15,520 bases of DNA, taken from the NCBI GenBank assembly GCA_002304845.1, contig DBPM01000028.1:6043-21562 (forward strand), read 5' to 3'. Origin of the DNA: Candidatus Shapirobacteria bacterium UBA1420 (lineage in GTDB: Bacteria; Patescibacteriota; Microgenomatia; UBA12405). The position numbers were made by a program, and so were the translations under genes. Below are positions 7,442 to 13,412 of this stretch, piece after piece (within the stretch, counting starts at the first letter, position 1; every line of letters begins with the position of its first letter). A model generated the notes under the pieces. The model worked only from the letters and a program-made list of their open reading frames with translations, searched no databases and was not told where the DNA came from.

Positions 7442-8533
7442 TCATTTTTTACTCAACAATTCTTTCATTTTTTCTAAATTTTTTTGCATTTCCGGGGTTT
7501 CAAAATGTTTTCGGGCGGGTTCCAATTTTTTAATCAACCACTCCGCCAGAGCATTTTTTAGATCAAGTGGAAATAATTCTCCCGAAGCATAGTCTTGTTC
7601 CAGTTGAGAGTATCTGGTGTAAGTTTTGTTACCTCCAAATTTCTCCGGTCTTTCAATCACAAATTCACTCTCATCTTCGCCCCAAAACACCAATGTTTTT
7701 ACCCAACTTAACAGTGGATTAAACTCTACCACCTTCGGTGGTCCGTAAGCCTTTTTAATTTTATCTTTTATCTCCTCAGGGCTGTCATGAACAAAAATGG
7801 CGCTTCCCGGTTTTGACTTACTCATCTTCAAAGTCTCATTGTCATTTTTACCGGGTTCCGGTCCGGTTAATCCGGCAATTAAATTGTGATGAACCGCCAC
7901 CGGTGTCTGGTAATTCCCCGGAATTTTTTTGATTACCTCTCTGGCAATCACATGAGCCTTTCTTTGATCAGTTCCCGCATGTATCAAATTGATATCCAAG
8001 GTGGCTATATCAGCGATTTGTAGTGGGGGATAAAAAAGTGTCGCCATATCCACATCATCACCCATTTCTTTCCCCATAATGGAAATACTTCTTTTGTTTC
8101 GTGACAGGGTGATATGTTTACCAATCTCCATAAAATTTTGCCACTGCATCGGGTTTTTCTCATAAAGTTCTTTACCACTGATAAATTCCACTTCATCCTG
8201 ATCAACTCCATGACATTTGAGGGAGGCTATCAAAGCTTCTTTGAAATAATGCTCTGAAGCCCAGCGGATATCATCCCATTTTCCACCCAATTTATTATTT
8301 AAAAAAGTGTGAAAATCAGCTAAAAATATCCGACATTTCACTCCGGCTTTTAAAAAGTCGGCAATTTTCCCCATCGACACCAAACCCGTTCCCAAATGTA
8401 CCAGTCCCGAAATTTCAAAACCGATATAATGTTGAATCTTTTTTCCTGATTTCAACAGACTTTCTAAATCTTTTTCCGTTAACACTTCTTCGCAGTTGCG
8501 GGTAATTAAGTGCATTTTTTCCTTTATGGTCAT
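7442..8533 (-). CDS. tyrS: tyrosyl-tRNA synthetase, archaeal/eukaryotic type
   Basis: 363 residues, charges tRNA-Tyr. It follows the archaeal TyrRS along its length, not the bacterial one: LITRNCEEVLTEKDL, YIGFEISG with Tyr36 of the tyrosine pocket, HLGTG (46-50, HIGH), LADFHTFLN, YPPLQIADIATLDINL (Tyr, Gln and Asp at the positions that hold tyrosine in the Methanocaldococcus enzyme), GTDQRKAHVIARE, KMSKS, VHDSPEEIKDKIKKAY, ERPEKFGG and FPLDLKNALAEWLI. The bacterial S4-like tail is absent. Two starts are possible: ATG 8533, 7 nt after TATAAT, or ATG 8515 (MHLITRN), preceded by AAGGA at good distance. It begins 8 nt after the M20 peptidase stop and is the last gene of the T-box operon. This TyrRS class reads C1:G72 in tRNA-Tyr, which the tRNA upstream has. 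Confidence 0.96.
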   Translation of the reverse strand: MTIKEKMHLITRNCEEVLTEKDLESLLKSGKKIQHYIGFEISGLVHLGTGLVSMGKIADFLKAGVKCRIFLADFHTFLNNKLGGKWDDIRWASEHYFKEALIASLKCHGVDQDEVEFISGKELYEKNPMQWQNFMEIGKHITLSRNKRSISIMGKEMGDDVDMATLFYPPLQIADIATLDINLIHAGTDQRKAHVIAREVIKKIPGNYQTPVAVHHNLIAGLTGPEPGKNDNETLKMSKSKPGSAIFVHDSPEEIKDKIKKAYGPPKVVEFNPLLSWVKTLVFWGEDESEFVIERPEKFGGNKTYTRYSQLEQDYASGELFPLDLKNALAEWLIKKLEPARKHFETPEMQKNLEKMKELLSKK

Positions 8534-8540
8534 AATTTGA

Positions 8541-8546
8541 ATTATA
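8541..8546 (-). promoter_or_regulatory. -10 box at the peptidase stop, possible internal tyrS promoter
   Basis: TATAAT on the minus strand, overlapping the stop codon of the M20 gene and ending 7 nt before ATG 8533. If active it would give tyrS a leaderless mRNA not under T-box control. No -35 and no TGn extension. Confidence 0.4.
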
Positions 8547-9612
8547 AACTAATAATAAATTTGACGATTGTTTCTGATAATTGATTTAAAGAATTTACAT
8601 CTACCCACTCATGATGACTGTGTGCTCCAGCTCCCTTAGCCGAAGTGACAATTATCGGTATTTTTAATTCTTGCCATAAAAATCTGGCATCCGAGGCTCC
8701 GTTTTCAATGACAAAACCCGCTTCTTTTTGATGGACTGCTCTAAAGGCTTCTTGCCATTTTTTAATCAATGGTTGCTCCTTTTTTATCTCAAAAAATAAG
8801 GCTTCATCAATCTGTTCCCATTTACATCCAAATTTTTTTGTTACCTGGTTTAAATTTTTCACTATCACTTTCACTTCCGTTTCTTGTTTAATTCTGATAT
8901 CCATCACCGCTTCAGCTTTGTCAGGTAGCATATTGATTGTCTCGCCACTATGAAATTGACATAGCGTTGCTGTTGTTTCTTCCGGCTTTTTCCCATTGAT
9001 TTTCGCCAGTATTTCCCCACAACATTTTCCTAAATTTTCCGCAGCATTGATGCCTTCCCAAGGTCTGGAAGCATGAGCTGATTTTCCTCTAGCGGTAATT
9101 TTTATATGAAAGGGTGCTTTTTGAATTAGGACCATATCCTCACTGCTACCATCAGGAATTAGGGCCATTTTAATCTTCCCTAATATATTTTTTGCTAAAA
9201 ATGCCGCTCCTTTAAAACCACCCACTTCTTCATCACTGGTAACTGCAAAAATAATATTTTTATGGCCTGCTTTCCATAATTTTATAAAAGCATCCAAGGT
9301 CGCCACCAAGGGTCCTTTCATATCCAAAACCCCTCTGCCAAAAAATTTATTGTCGACTTCTTTAAATTTAAAACCTTCATTGGTCGCTGGTACCACATCA
9401 ATATGACTTAAAAATAAAACCTCAGCTTGTTGTAAATTTCCGGCTATCAAAAAAGGCACACCCTCATTTACATCGATAAACACCGGAATATTTTCTTTAT
9501 TTACTTCCAACTCAATCAGTTTCAGTGCTTTTAGACACTGGACCGTCTCCTGGCTTAGTGATTTAATCTCTACTAATTTTTTCAATAGAGACTTGTTTAT
9601 ATTATTTTTCAT
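8542..9612 (-). CDS. M20-family metallopeptidase (ArgE/DapE/dipeptidase group)
   Basis: 356 residues from ATG 9612. The GTG at 9636 would extend the ORF but lies in the T-arm of the tRNA just upstream, so I reject it. Zinc-site pattern of M20 enzymes: FLSHIDVVP (H70), GRGVLDMKGP (D97, bridging Asp), TSDEEVGG (E128-E129, general base and ligand), IPDGSSED (D154), and a final HHEWVDVNSL. GKSAHASRPWEGINA marks the dimerisation/lid domain, also typical. M20 enzymes remove N-acyl groups or split small peptides; with no arginine or lysine pathway genes nearby, an aminopeptidase or dipeptidase role is more likely here. It is the first protein gene after a tyrosine-type T-box and precedes tyrS by 8 nt, so it may release amino acids, including tyrosine, from scavenged peptides. 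Substrate not shown. Confidence 0.92.
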   Translation of the reverse strand: MKNNINKSLLKKLVEIKSLSQETVQCLKALKLIELEVNKENIPVFIDVNEGVPFLIAGNLQQAEVLFLSHIDVVPATNEGFKFKEVDNKFFGRGVLDMKGPLVATLDAFIKLWKAGHKNIIFAVTSDEEVGGFKGAAFLAKNILGKIKMALIPDGSSEDMVLIQKAPFHIKITARGKSAHASRPWEGINAAENLGKCCGEILAKINGKKPEETTATLCQFHSGETINMLPDKAEAVMDIRIKQETEVKVIVKNLNQVTKKFGCKWEQIDEALFFEIKKEQPLIKKWQEAFRAVHQKEAGFVIENGASDARFLWQELKIPIIVTSAKGAGAHSHHEWVDVNSLNQLSETIVKFIISL

Positions 9613-9615
9613 CAG

Positions 9616-9687
9616 TCCGACGGGCAAGAGTTGCACTTGCTTAAAACGCTTTTACAGAGCGTCACCTAACTGGTCGGTCACCGTCGG
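9616..9687 (-). tRNA. tRNA-Tyr (GUA), archaeal-like C1:G72, inside a T-box operon
   Basis: On the minus strand 72 contiguous nt form a tRNA: acceptor CCGACGG (9687-9681) with CCGTCGG (9623-9617), 7 perfect pairs; anticodon stem ACGCT/AGCGT with loop CTGTAAA (U33, anticodon GUA at 9655-9653, A37); variable region TTTAA; T-stem GCAAG/CTTGC; discriminator A at 9616. CCA is not encoded. The short variable loop and C1:G72 match archaeal/eukaryotic tRNA-Tyr; normal bacterial tRNA-Tyr has a long variable arm and G1:C72. Odd points: the D-stem seems only 3 bp (ACC/GGT), the D-loop lacks a clear G18-G19, position 15 and 48 do not form the usual pair, and the T-loop is TGCAACT with G at 55. It may be a divergent working tRNA or a tRNA-like element. 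Confidence 0.8.
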
Positions 9688-9690
9688 TAC

Positions 9691-9744
9691 AAAAAAAGCC
9701 CTCGCCCTTATAAAACCAAAAAGGTCTTACAAGGGTGAGGGCTT
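9691..9744 (-). terminator. intrinsic terminator of the T-box leader
   Basis: On the minus strand AAGCCCTC-a-CCCTT pairs with AAGGG-c-GAGGGCTT, followed by seven T (9697-9691); the loop holds a small inner ACC/GGT pairing. Its 5' arm is shared with the antiterminator, as expected for a transcriptional T-box. Confidence 0.93.
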
Positions 9745-9903
9745 CTCACGGTACCACCTTGTTTCGTAGATAAAAAATTATCTACCTTATTATCGAGTAC
9801 TTGCTTTCGCAGTGATACTCTATCTCTGTTTAGGGAGAACCCTTATCGATTTTGTCGATATACTCCGGGGGTGTATTATGTCCCCATCAACGCGTTCCAA
9901 ATT
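9691..9903 (-). promoter_or_regulatory. T-box riboswitch (tRNA-sensing leader), predicted tyrosine-specific
   Basis: The T-box core GGTGGTACC (minus strand, 9758-9750) lies in the antiterminator 9762-9729, where ACAAGG pairs with CCTTGT around the TGGT bulge. TGGT would pair with ACCA, the 3' end of an uncharged tRNA with discriminator A. Competing terminator: 9744-9691. Upstream hairpins on the minus strand: GTAGATAA/TTATCTAC (9785-9766), GAGTA...GAAA...TACTC (9820-9795), TATCGA/TCGATA (9860-9844), and GGGG/CCCC (9885-9868) with a 10-nt loop containing TAC followed by A (TAC at 9875-9873). That UAC is my candidate specifier for tRNA-Tyr(GUA). I cannot find the AG bulge and distal loop of a full-length stem I, so this may be a short-stem-I type. 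It controls tRNA-Tyr, M20 peptidase and tyrS. Confidence 0.88.
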
Positions 9904-9909
9904 TAAGAA

Positions 9910-9937
9910 ATTCTAGCATATAATTACTCTATGTCAA
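9910..9937 (-). promoter_or_regulatory. promoter of the T-box-tRNA-peptidase-tyrS operon
   Basis: On the minus strand TTGACA (9937-9932), 16-nt spacer ending in TGC, then TAGAAT (9915-9910): a near-consensus promoter with extended -10. Predicted start near 9903. The -35 box covers the first codons of gpmA, and the element overlaps the gpmA -10 box. Confidence 0.8.
9919..9924 (+). promoter_or_regulatory. -10 box, predicted leaderless start of gpmA
   Basis: TATAAT ends 6 nt before the gpmA ATG (9931), so transcription should start at or next to the ATG. A weak TTCCAA lies at 9895-9900 (18-nt spacer). It overlaps the opposing T-box promoter, so polymerase probably cannot use both at once. Confidence 0.65.
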
Positions 9938-10497
9938 ACATTTATCTCTTCCGTCATGGACAATCCGAATTTAATCTCAGTAAAACTTTTACCGGCTGGC
10001 TTGATGCTAAACTAACTCCCTTAGGTGTCGAACAGGCCAAGGCTTTAGGACAAATGCTTAAAGATAAAAAAATTAATGTCGCTTACACCAGTCGACTTTC
10101 CCGGGCTATTGATACTCTCAATGAAGTTCTTAAATTTCATCCCGAATGTCAAAACATTATTACCGACGACCGTATGATCGAACGCTCTTATGGTGATCTG
10201 GCCGGTCACACCCACGCCGAAACTATCGAAAAATATGGTCAAGAACAATTTGATAAATGGCATCGTGGTTGGGCCGACAAAGTCAATAATGGCGAATCTT
10301 TTGCTGATGTCGAAATCAGAGTTAAATCCTTTATTGATGATTTAAGAAAAAATTATGCCGGTCAAAATCTGGGTATCGCCATTTCCGCTCACGGCAATTC
10401 CATCCGCCTCTTTAGAAAAATCATGGAAAATGCCAGCATCGAAGACACCGTTTCCTGGACCATCCCCTACGATCAGTTTTTTGAATACGAAATTTAA
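9931..10497 (+). CDS. gpmA: 2,3-bisphosphoglycerate-dependent phosphoglycerate mutase
   Basis: 188 residues; interconverts 3- and 2-phosphoglycerate in glycolysis. Seen: phospho-histidine motif FRHGQSEFN (R8, H9), FTGWLDAKLTPLGVEQAK (the mutase-type T-G-W-x-D stretch), YTSRLSRAIDTL, ERSYGDLAGHTHAE with the acid/base Glu, a KWHRGW segment, and SAHGNSIR carrying the second active-site His. The -TGW- and -HAE- blocks point to a mutase and not to a general phosphatase. It is much shorter than the roughly 230-250 residues of common GpmA, with loops trimmed. It is convergent with eno, the next enzyme of the pathway, about 76 bp apart. The mRNA is probably leaderless. Confidence 0.93.
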   Translation: MSNIYLFRHGQSEFNLSKTFTGWLDAKLTPLGVEQAKALGQMLKDKKINVAYTSRLSRAIDTLNEVLKFHPECQNIITDDRMIERSYGDLAGHTHAETIEKYGQEQFDKWHRGWADKVNNGESFADVEIRVKSFIDDLRKNYAGQNLGIAISAHGNSIRLFRKIMENASIEDTVSWTIPYDQFFEYEI

Positions 10498-10505
10498 AAC
10501 CCACC

Positions 10506-10592
10506 GCTCCAATAGATATTGGAGCACCTCCCTTGATGAAGGGAGGCTCCTTTTTCAAGGGAGCTGTCCCGATTTATCGGGACTGAGGGTTT
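10506..10592. repeat. cluster of palindromes incl. composite element copy 3, between gpmA and eno
   Basis: In order: GCTCCAAT/ATTGGAGC (10506-10525), CCTCCCTT/AAGGGAGG (10527-10546), CTCC...GGGAG (10547-10563), GTCCCGAT/ATCGGGAC (10566-10583), then tgagggttt. The part from 10547 on matches the copies in valS and the FkbM gene (CTCC...GGGAG, short spacer, TCCCG hairpin, GAGGG-TTT). The hairpins may also serve as the 3' ends of both convergent mRNAs. The eno stop codon is inside the fourth hairpin. Confidence 0.75.
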
Positions 10593-11839
10593 AAATATTC
10601 TTCAATTCTCATCAATCGATTATATTTTGCCACTCTTTCTCCTCTAGTCGGCCCGACTTTAATATATTCACTTCCCACCGCCACCGCCAAATCCACCAAA
10701 AAAGTATCATTCGATTCTCCACCACCTCGATGAGAGGGGATAGTCCATAAACCTTCTTGTATGGCTAATTGACAACATTCAATCGTTTCACTTACTGTTC
10801 CCGCCTGATTCAGTTTTATTAAAATTGCTGTCGCCGCCTTTTTCTCAATCGCTTCTTGCCACAACTTCGTATTAGTGACTGTTAAATCATCAGCTATAAT
10901 TTTTATTTTTCCTTCCACTTTTTCTACCAACCTTGGCCAATTTTCCCAGTCATATTCCGACAACATATCCTCCCAACTGACAAAAGGATATTTGCCTATC
11001 CATTGAGCAAAATATTCAATCAATTCTTCCGGACTAAAATCCCTGTTTTCCAATTTTAAATGGTATTTTTGAGTTTCTTTATTATAGAATTCCGATGCCG
11101 CCGCATCTAAAGAAATTCCCGCCTCCGCTCCTGGTTGATAACCGGCATTCTCAATCGCCCTTACTAAATATTCCATCGCTTTTTCATTATTTTCAATCCC
11201 ATTGGGAGCAAAAGCACCCTCATTGCCGACATTGGTAGATTTACCTTCACTCTTTAAAATCTTTTTTAAAGCCTCATAAATTTCCATTGTCATTTGGACA
11301 TTTTCCGCCGCCCCTTTATTACCCAAGGCTGAGATTAAATATTCCTGCAAATCAGTACTGTTGTCCGCATGTTTACCACCCTCAATCATTACCACCATCG
11401 GTTTAGGCAACTTGGTACTTTTCGGCAGTTCAAATTCATCTTGTAAATATTCATAAAGCATTTGTTTATTCTCTATCGCTTGAGCTCGAGCATAAGCCAT
11501 ACTTACCGCCAAAATCGCATTGGCCCCCAAATTTTCTTTATTATGAGTACCATCCAGTTCCAACATCTTTTGGTCAATGTTTTTCAAGCCTTCCATACCG
11601 ATTATCGCCGGTGCGATTTTTTCCTTGATATGGGACACAGCCCTCAACATGCCTTTGCCCTTAAAGCGTCTTGAATCAGCATCCAACAAGACCACTGCCT
11701 CTTTACTGCCAGCACTGGCACCATATGACACCGAAGCTTCTCCGGCTACCCCCGATTCTAAAATTACTGTGGCTTCTACTGTCGGCGCCCCGCCACTGGC
11801 CAAAATCTCTCTGGCTTCAATCTGTTTTATTTTTCCCAT
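10574..11839 (-). CDS. eno: enolase (divergent)
   Basis: 421 residues, the normal length; converts 2-phosphoglycerate to phosphoenolpyruvate. Metal and catalytic residues are kept: IEGGKHADN (H157), QEYL (E166), GNEGAF (E207), LDAAAS (D245), SWEDM (E290), ADDLTVTN (D317), IKLNQAGT (K342), SHR (R371), IKVG (K394), plus GANAILAVSMA and RVAKYNRLMRIEE. Odd: the usual D-S-R-G-N-P-T near the start is ASGGAPT; the mobile loop S-G-A-S-T-G is SYGASAG; the S-H-R-S-G-E motif is SHRGGGE. The last residues (NPQSR) and the stop codon come from a palindromic repeat. A weak AAAGGA lies 12 nt before the ATG. It follows the SDR gene by 15 nt on the same strand, so they are probably cotranscribed. Confidence 0.94.
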   Translation of the reverse strand: MGKIKQIEAREILASGGAPTVEATVILESGVAGEASVSYGASAGSKEAVVLLDADSRRFKGKGMLRAVSHIKEKIAPAIIGMEGLKNIDQKMLELDGTHNKENLGANAILAVSMAYARAQAIENKQMLYEYLQDEFELPKSTKLPKPMVVMIEGGKHADNSTDLQEYLISALGNKGAAENVQMTMEIYEALKKILKSEGKSTNVGNEGAFAPNGIENNEKAMEYLVRAIENAGYQPGAEAGISLDAAASEFYNKETQKYHLKLENRDFSPEELIEYFAQWIGKYPFVSWEDMLSEYDWENWPRLVEKVEGKIKIIADDLTVTNTKLWQEAIEKKAATAILIKLNQAGTVSETIECCQLAIQEGLWTIPSHRGGGESNDTFLVDLAVAVGSEYIKVGPTRGERVAKYNRLMRIEEYLNPQSR

Positions 11840-11854
11840 GACTAATTTTATCCT

Positions 11855-12580
11855 TTAAAAAATTTTCTTTCTAATATCAATTCGACTCAGGTTAATATCT
11901 GCTGCTTGTTTCAGTATAAACATGGCCACTTCAGACACATCTTTAGGATCTAGTAAGGTATTTGGTGCTTCTTTTGAAACATCCTGACCACCGGAACCGG
12001 CAAAAAGATTGGTCCTGATACCTTCAGGATAAATTGCCGAAATTTTCACCTTGGTATTTATTAATTCTTGTCTTAATGCTTCCGTGAAACCGACGAGAGC
12101 GAATTTACTGGAAGTATATAAAGTGTATTCTCCACTAGCTTCAAAGCCGGCCACCGAGATTACATTTAAAATTTGCCCTTCATTTCGCTCTTTCATGCTT
12201 GGTACCAAGGCCCTAGTGCAGTAAATTGTCCCTAACGTATTCACCTCTATGGTTTTTTTAGCTTGCTCACTGTTTAAATCAAAAAAACTACCTGCAAAAT
12301 AAACTCCCGCATTATTCACCAAAATATCTACTTTTTGGTATTTGTCCAACACCTTTTTGGCCATGTCGTTGACTGCCTCAATCTGGGACACATCGCAGGG
12401 ATAATAATCCGCTTTTCCACCTGCATTTTCAATTTCCTCTTTCAGCTTTTTTAACTTTTCTTCCGTTCTGGAAACCAAGATAACTGTGGCTCCATTCTGG
12501 GCTAAATCCAAAGATATTTGTTTTCCCAATCCATCTCCGGCTCCAGTAACTACTGCAATTTTGTTTTGAAGATCATTCAT
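11855..12580 (-). CDS. short-chain dehydrogenase/reductase (SDR), FabG-like
   Basis: 241 residues, a classical SDR. Seen: cofactor motif TGAGDGLG (12-19), CDVS (about 62-65, adenine side), NNAG (89-92), and the catalytic set N113, S142, Y155, K159 (YTSSK). SRT after the second strand (37-39), with Arg38, favours NADPH. The proline-rich segment IYPEGIRTNLF replaces the usual P-G-x-x-x-T. The family includes 3-oxoacyl-ACP reductases and many alcohol or sugar reductases; the substrate cannot be told. No other fatty acid genes are near. The ATG overlaps the end of the FkbM gene by 8 bp, and eno follows after 15 nt, so it is in the middle of a four-gene minus-strand group. Confidence 0.92.
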   Translation of the reverse strand: MNDLQNKIAVVTGAGDGLGKQISLDLAQNGATVILVSRTEEKLKKLKEEIENAGGKADYYPCDVSQIEAVNDMAKKVLDKYQKVDILVNNAGVYFAGSFFDLNSEQAKKTIEVNTLGTIYCTRALVPSMKERNEGQILNVISVAGFEASGEYTLYTSSKFALVGFTEALRQELINTKVKISAIYPEGIRTNLFAGSGGQDVSKEAPNTLLDPKDVSEVAMFILKQAADINLSRIDIRKKIF

Positions 12581-13412
12581 ATTTCAATATTTTTTTTATT
12601 AAATTTTTAATTTTTAAATCTTTCACCCTTTCCATTTTATCACCCCAACCCACCTCTTTTTTCATCCACAAGTCTGCATAACCTGTTTTGTTAGTGGCAC
12701 AAATGGCATCAATTTTTCTTTGTTCCAGATTTTTATAAATATACAACCACTCATCAATCCACCAGATGTTTTTGTAAATTTTTCGCAAAAATCGCATCAT
12801 CTTTTTTCCATCCAATCCCGCTATTTTATATCTGGCAGGGGAATATTCCATAAAAATTATTGGTTTATCTTTGGTAATTATTTTTTTCGCCCCCGCCACC
12901 ACTTCCGGCTCCCACCCTTGAGTATCAATTTTAATTAAATCCACCTGTTCTTTCACTAATTCATCTAATTTAACTACCTTTACCTTCTCCCTTTCTTCAA
13001 AGGGAGATACGTCCCGCTCCGGCGGGACGAGAGGGATTTTATACAATTTATGGTCACCCAAATTCTCTTTTGACTTATACAGATTTAATCGACTCTTTTT
13101 ACTTCCCGCTGCCGCTCTTATCGCCACTACATTTTTTAAATTATTTGCCAAAATATTTTTTTTCAAGATTTCAAAATTAGTTTTGTCCGGTTCCAGGGCG
13201 TAAACCTTTTTCACTTTATCCGCTATTAACATAGTGTAATAACCGATATTGGCTCCCACATCTATCACCACTTGATTTGCTTTCAACTGTCTTAAAATCA
13301 ATTTCGTTTCATAAGGCTCATATTTTCCCAACGCCACCCTTTGACCAATAAATCTATCATCACTTCTATAATAAATAGTCAAACTGCCTATTTTCGTCTT
13401 ATTTAATTTCAC
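12573..13412 (-). CDS. FkbM-family SAM-dependent methyltransferase
   Basis: 279 residues from GTG 13412. I chose that start because GTGA overlaps the stop (TGA) of the upstream phosphatase by 4 bp, a classic coupling; a TTG at 13442 would add ten residues. Seen: SAM-binding motif VIDVGANIGYYT (49-60), ALEPD acidic loop (72-76), and KIDTQGWE (161-168), the FkbM K-I-D-x-x-G-x-E signature, followed by FMEYSP. FkbM enzymes O-methylate sugars and other small hydroxyl groups; the target is unknown, perhaps a surface glycan. Residues about 126-142 (KIPLVPPERDVSPFEER) come from a palindromic repeat inserted in frame in front of the conserved V-K-L-D-E-L strand. The C-terminal third is rich in Trp and Lys and I do not recognise it. 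Confidence 0.88.
   Translation of the reverse strand: MKLNKTKIGSLTIYYRSDDRFIGQRVALGKYEPYETKLILRQLKANQVVIDVGANIGYYTMLIADKVKKVYALEPDKTNFEILKKNILANNLKNVVAIRAAAGSKKSRLNLYKSKENLGDHKLYKIPLVPPERDVSPFEEREKVKVVKLDELVKEQVDLIKIDTQGWEPEVVAGAKKIITKDKPIIFMEYSPARYKIAGLDGKKMMRFLRKIYKNIWWIDEWLYIYKNLEQRKIDAICATNKTGYADLWMKKEVGWGDKMERVKDLKIKNLIKKILKYE
12987..13038 (-). repeat. composite palindromic element, copy 2, in frame inside the FkbM gene
   Basis: Plus-strand view: CTCCCTTT/AAAGGGAG (12987-13006), ATA, then CGTCCCGC/GCGGGACG (13010-13029), then AGAGGGATTT. Same order and near-same sequence as the valS copy. It is in frame in the host gene, read on the opposite strand relative to valS: here the repeat is translated antisense, in valS sense. 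Confidence 0.8.

Noticed and set aside
9612..9636. Longer M20 peptidase start at GTG 9636
   Set aside because: The extra codons are the T-arm and acceptor strand of the tRNA; ATG 9612 gives the normal family N-terminus.
9691..9744. Simple rho-independent terminator for an upstream gene on the minus strand
   Set aside because: No minus-strand gene lies just upstream; the GGTGGTACC core and the antiterminator show it is part of a T-box.
10506..10592. CRISPR-like or transposon end repeats
   Set aside because: The palindromes differ in sequence and lack regular spacers or a transposase; they match the composite element in two genes.
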